Source: Enterobacter sichuanensis
GTDB lineage: Bacteria > Pseudomonadota > Gammaproteobacteria > Enterobacterales > Enterobacteriaceae
DNA: 64,000 bases
Direction of reading: 5' to 3'
NCBI RefSeq assembly: GCF_002939185.1
Contig: NZ_POVL01000012.1
Coordinates: forward strand, 26,353-90,352
The position numbers were made by a program, and so were the translations under genes. The notes below the pieces were generated by a model. The model saw only the letters and a program-made list of their open reading frames with translations. It did not search any database and was not told the DNA's origin. Below are positions 57,369 to 64,000 of the stretch, piece by piece (position 1 is the stretch's first letter; each line of letters opens with the position of its first letter).

Positions 57369-57877
57369 TGTCACTACCCGCTTACCTATTTCTCTACGAC
57401 GAGAACGGAATGCTCGTTCAGGGCGAATGTATGATGCCAGGTCGAGAAGGTGCTATCGAAATCATGAACAGCAGCTATGGTGTAAAACAAGCCGTCGATA
57501 GCCATACCGGAAATATGACCGGAACACGACAGCATGGCCCGGTTACGCTGCATAAGCAATTAGATAAGGTCAGTCCTTACCTTGCCATTGTCGCTTGCGA
57601 AGGAAGACGCCTGCAGAAAGCTATTATTAAATATTATGAAATTATTGAAGCGGGAGCAGAAAGAGAGATCTACACCATCACGCTTGATAGCGTGGTAATC
57701 TCATCTTTAGATTTTACACATGTATACTATCCAGGTAGTTCTGCGCCTAACATGCATGAAGTAGTAGGCCTGCGATTTCGGGGCATTCAATGGAACTATG
57801 TGAAAGGAAATATCAGATATGATGATGCATGGATGAAACCTGCGCAGAAAGAAAAACAGAATGGTGAATATAAATAA
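57368..57877 (+). CDS. Hcp family type VI secretion tube protein
   Basis: 169-residue Hcp-like protein. The N-terminal MSLPAYLFLYDENGMLVQGE, the GTRQHGPVTLHKQLDKVSPYL block and the RE-YTITL strand are typical of enterobacterial Hcp rings, which stack into the injection tube and carry small effectors. No other T6SS structural gene is in the window, so this is an orphan copy. The last about 20 residues (KPAQKEKQNGEYK) are a charged tail. Confidence 0.85.
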   Translation: MSLPAYLFLYDENGMLVQGECMMPGREGAIEIMNSSYGVKQAVDSHTGNMTGTRQHGPVTLHKQLDKVSPYLAIVACEGRRLQKAIIKYYEIIEAGAEREIYTITLDSVVISSLDFTHVYYPGSSAPNMHEVVGLRFRGIQWNYVKGNIRYDDAWMKPAQKEKQNGEYK

Positions 57878-57910
57878 AATATTGCCCTTCAGTCCCATAG
57901 CACATTTAAC

Positions 57911-57986
57911 GCCTGATGGCGCTTCGCTTATCAGGCCTACGGTAAACCGGTTTTGTAGGCCGGGTAAGGCATCGCCGCTACCCGGC
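57911..57986. repeat. BIME between hcp and betT
   Basis: Two palindromes, GCCTGATGGCGCTTCGCTTATCAGGC and GCCGGGTAAGGCATCGCCGCTACCCGGC. The first is the variant with TGATGG arms. It separates the convergent hcp and betT genes. Confidence 0.88.
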
Positions 57987-58030
57987 ATGAGGGATGCGAC
58001 GATGCCTTTGTACGTTCTTCAGATCAAGCC

Positions 58031-60064
58031 TCAAACATCCGGAAACATCACGCTATTCCCCGGCGCTTCCCTGTGCAGATGGATAAAGTTCAGGTGCCGT
58101 TCATACTGGTCCAGAATGTCCGTAATCACCTGCTCCTTGCTGTAATCCATCAAATCATTTCCCTGACTCCCTTCCAGCAGGAAGGTCTCCAGCCGGTAGT
58201 AGGTCGATTTCCCGCTGCGCGCCCGGTAGGTAAACCCGGGCACCGAGTACTGCTGCGGCCAGATCTGGTAGACAAAGTTCTGCTCGTCGCCCATATGCAC
58301 CAGCAGATCCAGATGCCCCAGGTTTTCCCCCTCTTCCGGCGGCAGGTTTTTCAGCTCCACATAAGCACCACGCAGTTTCAGCTCCTGCGCCACCTCCTCC
58401 ATCGCCGGGAAACAGACCGTCTCCATCATCTGGCGTGTGTAGCGCGTGCCCGGGTAGTTCATCAGACGCGACAGACGTTTCTTCCAGCTCAGCCTGTCCT
58501 GCGCCCCCATCGGACGTGGCGCGGTGTCGCGGCTGGCGCTGACGCGGCGGTAATCTTCCACTTTGAGCGATTTATACAACCCGGCCATCACGAAGAAGAT
58601 GACGAAGCTGAACGGCAGCCCCATGATCACCGTGGTGTTCTGCAGGGCGGAAATGCCGTTGGTCATCAGCATGCCGAGCGTCAGCAGGCCGATGGCGACG
58701 GACCAGAAGATGCGCAGCCAGTTTGGCGCGTCGCTGTTGATGTCCTTAAGCTTCGAGGTGAAGTTGCCCAGCACCAGCGCGCCGGAATCCGCCGAGGTGA
58801 CGTAGAACAGCAGGCCGGTAATGGTCGCCACGGACGCGCTAAAGGTAAACGCTGGATACTGCGCCAGCAGGCTGTAGAAGCCGCGCTCCGGGTGCGCCAT
58901 CGCTTCCTGCGCAAAGGTCGCGTTGCCGTGGATAATCTCATGCAGCGCGCTGTTACCAAACACCGACAGCCACAGCAGTGTAAAGGTGAACGGGATAATC
59001 AGCGTGCCCATCACAAACTGACGGATGGTGCGGCCACGTGAAATACGCGCCAGGAACAGGCCAACGAACGGCGACCACGCCACCCACCACGCCCAGAAGA
59101 AGAGCGTCCAGTTGTTCATCCACTCCACCGGACGATCAAAGGCGAAGCTGTTCAGCGTCATGCCCATAAAGCGGTTCACGTAGTCGCCCACGTTCAGCAC
59201 TAAGGCATTGAGCAGGAACGAGGTATCGCCCATAAACAACACGAACAGGATCAGACCCAGCGCCAGCGCGACGTTCAGCTCGGAGAGCACGCGGATGCCC
59301 TTATCCACGCCGGAGGTCACCGAAATGGTGGCGATAATCACCGAGAGCGCAATCAGCGCCGCTTTCGCCGCCATCGAATCCGGAATATCAAACAGCACGC
59401 TCAGCCCATAGTTGAGCTGCACCACGCCAATCCCCAGCGTGGTGGCGATCCCGAAGATGGTGCCGATCACCGCTGCAATATCCACGCTGTGGCCAATCGG
59501 GCCGTTTATTTTTTTCCCGAATATCGGGTACAGCGCGGAGCGGATGGTCAGAGGCAAATTATAACGGTAGCTAAAGTATCCCAGCGCCATCCCCATCAGG
59601 GCGTACATCGACCAGCCGGTCAGGCCGTAGTGGAACAGGGTCCAGACCATCGCCTGGCGCGCGGCCTCCATCGTCTGCCCCGCCCCTTCCGGCGGCTGCA
59701 TATACTGCGTGACCGGTTCGGCCACGGAGAAGAACATCAGATCGATGCCGATACCTGCGGCAAACAGCATCGCCGCCCAGCTCAGCAGGCTGAACTCGGG
59801 TTTTGAGTGCTCGGGTCCAAGCTTCACGGAGCCGAAACGCGAGCAGGCCACGCAGACCACAAAGACGATATAGAGCGTCGCCGCCAGTAAGTAGTACCAG
59901 CCGAAGGTCTTCGACACCCAGTTCAGGGTGCGTCCAATCCACTCGGCAGAGAAGTTGCTAAAGAAGATCGTCGTCAGGGAAAACAACAAAATCAGTCCTG
60001 CGGAAGTATAAAAAACAACCGGATTGATTTTGTCCTTTTCTCTGTTTTGCGAAAGATCTGTCAT
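58031..60064 (-). CDS. betT: high-affinity choline transporter BetT
   Basis: 677-residue BCCT-family carrier, proton-driven, with 12 hydrophobic segments and the family block NNWTLFFWAWWVAWSPFVGLFLARISRGRTIRQF. The long C-terminal cytoplasmic domain (about 500-677) is the osmosensing part of BetT-type proteins. Same length as E. coli BetT. Divergent from betIBA across a BetI operator. Confidence 0.96.
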   Translation of the reverse strand: MTDLSQNREKDKINPVVFYTSAGLILLFSLTTIFFSNFSAEWIGRTLNWVSKTFGWYYLLAATLYIVFVVCVACSRFGSVKLGPEHSKPEFSLLSWAAMLFAAGIGIDLMFFSVAEPVTQYMQPPEGAGQTMEAARQAMVWTLFHYGLTGWSMYALMGMALGYFSYRYNLPLTIRSALYPIFGKKINGPIGHSVDIAAVIGTIFGIATTLGIGVVQLNYGLSVLFDIPDSMAAKAALIALSVIIATISVTSGVDKGIRVLSELNVALALGLILFVLFMGDTSFLLNALVLNVGDYVNRFMGMTLNSFAFDRPVEWMNNWTLFFWAWWVAWSPFVGLFLARISRGRTIRQFVMGTLIIPFTFTLLWLSVFGNSALHEIIHGNATFAQEAMAHPERGFYSLLAQYPAFTFSASVATITGLLFYVTSADSGALVLGNFTSKLKDINSDAPNWLRIFWSVAIGLLTLGMLMTNGISALQNTTVIMGLPFSFVIFFVMAGLYKSLKVEDYRRVSASRDTAPRPMGAQDRLSWKKRLSRLMNYPGTRYTRQMMETVCFPAMEEVAQELKLRGAYVELKNLPPEEGENLGHLDLLVHMGDEQNFVYQIWPQQYSVPGFTYRARSGKSTYYRLETFLLEGSQGNDLMDYSKEQVITDILDQYERHLNFIHLHREAPGNSVMFPDV

Positions 60065-60129
60065 CCAGTATCCCCACTGTTTTTGTAACTATTAAAATCC
60101 AAATCCGCAACAATTAAGACACATTTTAT

Positions 60130-60143
60130 ATTGAACGTCCAAT
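60130..60143. promoter_or_regulatory. BetI operator
   Basis: ATTGAACGTCCAAT, an imperfect 14-base palindrome (12 of 14 symmetric) of the kind bound by BetI in Gammaproteobacteria, in the middle of the betT-betI gap. Confidence 0.7.
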
Positions 60144-60192
60144 CAAAAACCGCTTTAATGGTTAACCAACGCTGATGAATGGAGTGGCAATA

Positions 60193-60780
60193 ATGCCCAA
60201 AGTGGGGATGCAGCCGATCCGGCGCAGGCAACTGATCAACGCCACGCTGGAAGCAATAAATGAAGTGGGAATGCATGACGCGACGATCGCGCAGATCGCC
60301 CGTCGCGCAGGCGTTTCCACGGGGATCATCAGTCACTACTTCAAAGACAAAAACGGTCTACTGGAAGCGACCATGCGCGACATCACCGGCCAGCTGCGCG
60401 ACGCGGTATTAAGCCGCCTGCACGCCCTGCCGGACGGCAGCGCGGAGCAGCGCCTGCAGGCGATTGTCGGCGGTAACTTTGATGAAACCCAGGTCAGCAG
60501 CGCGGCGATGAAGGCCTGGCTGGCCTTCTGGGCGAGCAGCATGCACCAGCCGATGCTCTACCGCCTGCAGCAGGTGAGCAGCCGCCGTCTGCTCTCAAAC
60601 CTGGTGTACGAGTTCCGCCGCGAACTGCCGCGCGAACAGGCCCAGGAAGCGGGCTACGGGCTGGCGGCACTGATTGACGGCCTGTGGCTGCGTGCCGCCC
60701 TGAGCGGTAAACCGCTGGATAAAAATCTGGCCCAGTCGCTCACCAGCCACTTCATCAGCCAGCATTTACCGACCGAATAA
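60193..60780 (+). CDS. betI: choline-responsive repressor BetI
   Basis: 195-residue TetR-family repressor of the bet genes, released by choline. The N-terminal helix-turn-helix ([28 protein letters not shown], about 24-51) and the C-terminal ligand domain match E. coli BetI. The start gives [10 protein letters not shown] after GGAGTGGCAATA; an in-frame ATG six codons earlier is less likely. First gene of betIBA. Confidence 0.95.
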   Translation: MPKVGMQPIRRRQLINATLEAINEVGMHDATIAQIARRAGVSTGIISHYFKDKNGLLEATMRDITGQLRDAVLSRLHALPDGSAEQRLQAIVGGNFDETQVSSAAMKAWLAFWASSMHQPMLYRLQQVSSRRLLSNLVYEFRRELPREQAQEAGYGLAALIDGLWLRAALSGKPLDKNLAQSLTSHFISQHLPTE

Positions 60781-60793
60781 CCGAGGAGAATTT

Positions 60794-62266
<1,473 letters not shown>

Positions 62267-62279
62267 CCGGGAGGTTTTT

Positions 62280-63944
62280 TTGCAATTTGACTACATCATT
62301 ATCGGAGCTGGCTCTGCCGGCAACGTTCTGGCGACACGACTGACTGAAGATCCGGCTACCACCGTCCTGCTGCTTGAGGCGGGCGGCCCGGATTACCGCT
62401 TTGACTTCCGCACCCAGATGCCCGCCGCGCTGGCGTTTCCGCTGCAGGGCAAGCGCTACAACTGGGCGTACGAAACCGAACCTGAGCCGTACATGAACAA
62501 CCGCCGCATGGAGTGCGGACGCGGCAAAGGGCTGGGCGGCTCGTCGCTGATCAACGGCATGTGCTACATCCGCGGTAACGCGATGGATCTGGACAACTGG
62601 GCCAAAGAGCCAGGTCTGGAACACTGGAGCTATCTCAACTGCCTGCCCTACTACCGCAAGGCAGAAACCCGCGACGTGGGCCCGAACGACTACCACGGCG
62701 GCGACGGCCCGGTGAGCGTCACCACCTCTAAGTCGGGCGTGAACCCGCTGTTTGAAGCGATGGTGGAAGCGGGCGTACAGGCGGGCTATCCGCGCACCGA
62801 CGACCTCAACGGCTACCAGCAGGAAGGCTTCGGCCCGATGGACCGCACGGTCACGCCGCAGGGCCGACGCGCCAGCACCGCGCGCGGCTATCTCGATCAG
62901 GCCAAACAGCGTCCGAACCTGACCATCCGCACCCACGCCATGACCGATCGCATTCTGTTTGACGGCAAACGTGCGTCAGGCGTCGAGTGGCTGGAGGGCG
63001 AAAGCACTATTCCGTCCAGAGCGACGGCGAAAAAAGAGGTGCTGCTGTGTGCAGGCGCGATTGCTTCGCCGCAGATCCTTCAGCGCTCCGGCGTGGGCAA
63101 CGCGGACCTGCTGAAGCAGTTCGATATTCCGCTGGTCCACGACCTGCCCGGCGTGGGCGAAAACCTGCAGGATCACCTGGAGATGTACCTCCAGTACGAA
63201 TGCAAAGAGCCGGTCTCCCTGTACCCTGCCCTGCAGTGGTGGAACCAGCCGAAGATTGGCGCCGAGTGGCTGTTTGGCGGCACCGGCGTGGGGGCGAGCA
63301 ACCACTTCGAGGCGGGCGGGTTTATCCGCAGCCGCGAGGAGTTTGAATGGCCGAACATTCAGTACCACTTCCTGCCGGTAGCCATTAACTACAACGGTTC
63401 AAACGCGGTAAAAGAGCACGGCTTCCAGTGCCACGTGGGCTCCATGCGTTCGCCAAGCCGTGGGCACGTGCGTATTAAATCGCGCGATCCGCACCAGCAT
63501 CCGGCGATCCTGTTCAACTATATGTCCCACGAGCAGGACTGGCAGGAGTTCCGCGATGCGATCCGCATCACCCGTGAGATCATGCACCAGCCGGCGCTGG
63601 ACAAATACCGCGGCCGCGAAATCAGCCCGGGTATCGAATGCCAGACCGACGAGCAGCTGGACGAGTTCGTGCGTAACCACGCCGAAACCGCCTTCCACCC
63701 GTGCGGGAGCTGCAAAATGGGCTATGACGAGATGGCGGTGGTCGACGGCGAAGGCCGCGTTCACGGGCTGGAAGGGTTACGGGTGGTGGATGCGTCGATT
63801 ATGCCGCAAATCATTACCGGCAACCTGAACGCCACGACCATCATGATTGGCGAGAAAATTGCCGACGCCATTCGCGGGCGCGAGCCACTGGCGAAGAGTA
63901 CGGCGGCATATTATGTGGCGAACGGGGCACCGGTTCGCCGTTGA
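62280..63944 (+). CDS. betA: choline dehydrogenase
   Basis: 554-residue GMC-family FAD enzyme that oxidises choline to betaine aldehyde, membrane-associated. The FAD loop [16 protein letters not shown] begins at residue 6, the GMC signature [15 protein letters not shown] near 78-92, and the late catalytic His lies in HPCGSCKMG. The start is TTG at 62280 ([11 protein letters not shown]) with GGGAGG just upstream; no ATG in frame gives a family-like N-terminus. Last gene of betIBA. Confidence 0.96.
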   Translation: MQFDYIIIGAGSAGNVLATRLTEDPATTVLLLEAGGPDYRFDFRTQMPAALAFPLQGKRYNWAYETEPEPYMNNRRMECGRGKGLGGSSLINGMCYIRGNAMDLDNWAKEPGLEHWSYLNCLPYYRKAETRDVGPNDYHGGDGPVSVTTSKSGVNPLFEAMVEAGVQAGYPRTDDLNGYQQEGFGPMDRTVTPQGRRASTARGYLDQAKQRPNLTIRTHAMTDRILFDGKRASGVEWLEGESTIPSRATAKKEVLLCAGAIASPQILQRSGVGNADLLKQFDIPLVHDLPGVGENLQDHLEMYLQYECKEPVSLYPALQWWNQPKIGAEWLFGGTGVGASNHFEAGGFIRSREEFEWPNIQYHFLPVAINYNGSNAVKEHGFQCHVGSMRSPSRGHVRIKSRDPHQHPAILFNYMSHEQDWQEFRDAIRITREIMHQPALDKYRGREISPGIECQTDEQLDEFVRNHAETAFHPCGSCKMGYDEMAVVDGEGRVHGLEGLRVVDASIMPQIITGNLNATTIMIGEKIADAIRGREPLAKSTAAYYVANGAPVRR

Positions 63945-63955
63945 GTTGCCTGATG

Positions 63956-63989
63956 CCCTCACCCCGGCCCTCTCCCACAGGGGTGAGGG
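63956..63989. repeat. CCCTCTCCC-type palindrome, copy 5 (variant)
   Basis: CCCTCACCCC and GGGGTGAGGG form perfect 10-base arms around GGCCCTCTCCCACA. The inner GGGAGAGGG arm seen in the other copies is missing. It lies just after betA and may end the operon. Confidence 0.8.
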
Positions 63990-64000
63990 ATCCCCAGTAG

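Overview
The window reads as chromosome of an Enterobacteriaceae member, most likely Enterobacter or a close relative (Lelliottia, Kosakonia, Klebsiella). The backbone follows the E. coli gene order near minute 14 in inverted orientation (ybeF-lipA-tatE-ybeM-crcB-cspE-pagP-dcuC-rna-rnk-ybdR-uspG-ahpF-ahpC-ybdO-ybdN-ybdM-ybdL-hcxA-ybdD-cstA-entHABEC-fepB-entS-fepDGC-entF-ybdZ-fes-fepA-entD). It differs from E. coli K-12 in carrying a methionine-salvage (mtn) cluster, having no dsbG or fepE at the expected places, and having bet genes directly beyond entD. Most genes are GC-rich. Two stretches are clearly AT-rich and look acquired: about 19.4-21.3 kb and about 56.3-57.9 kb.

Layout. 1-6 kb: lipoate synthesis, Tat, a broken amidase gene, fluoride channel, cold-shock RNA chaperone, lipid A palmitoyltransferase, anaerobic C4-dicarboxylate carrier. 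6-16 kb: RNase I, flavin reductase-like protein, Rnk, zinc alcohol dehydrogenase, UspG, the AhpCF peroxidase and the ybdO-ybdN-ybdM group. A structured small-RNA candidate lies on the minus strand in the ahpC-ybdO gap, where E. coli has dsbG. 16-25 kb: methionine salvage in two divergent units (ybdL | mtnBCD and mtnA | mtnK), each with tandem MetJ boxes. The units are separated by an AT-rich P-loop ATPase gene with two frame breaks, a divergent pair of small HTH genes and an SRPBCC protein. 25-32 kb: an LVIVD-repeat protein flanked by twin palindromic repeats, an uncharacterised sugar-type ABC importer, HcxA and an SDR. 32-38 kb: a RelE/HigB-type toxin-antitoxin pair, ybdD-cstA, and a yjiH-yjiG-M20 peptidase operon. 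38-56 kb: the complete enterobactin synthesis, export, uptake and hydrolysis locus, with Fur boxes in each divergent control region. 56-58 kb: an orphan type VI secretion cargo module (HExxH protein, lipoprotein, Hcp). 58-64 kb: choline uptake and conversion to glycine betaine (betT | betIBA) with a BetI operator.

Working together: EntCBA make 2,3-dihydroxybenzoate; EntE, EntB, EntF and YbdZ assemble enterobactin after EntD priming; EntH proofreads; EntS exports; FepA, FepB and FepDGC import; Fes releases iron. MtnK, MtnA, MtnB, MtnC and MtnD plus the YbdL aminotransferase form a complete route from methylthioribose back to methionine.

Two families of intergenic palindromes are scattered through the window: REP/BIME-type elements (six sites) and a CCCTCTCCC...GGGAGAGGG element (five sites, one of which supplies the ribosome binding site of entD). 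All three frame breaks in the window can be explained by one lost base in or next to a homopolymer, so sequence error must be excluded before calling the genes dead.
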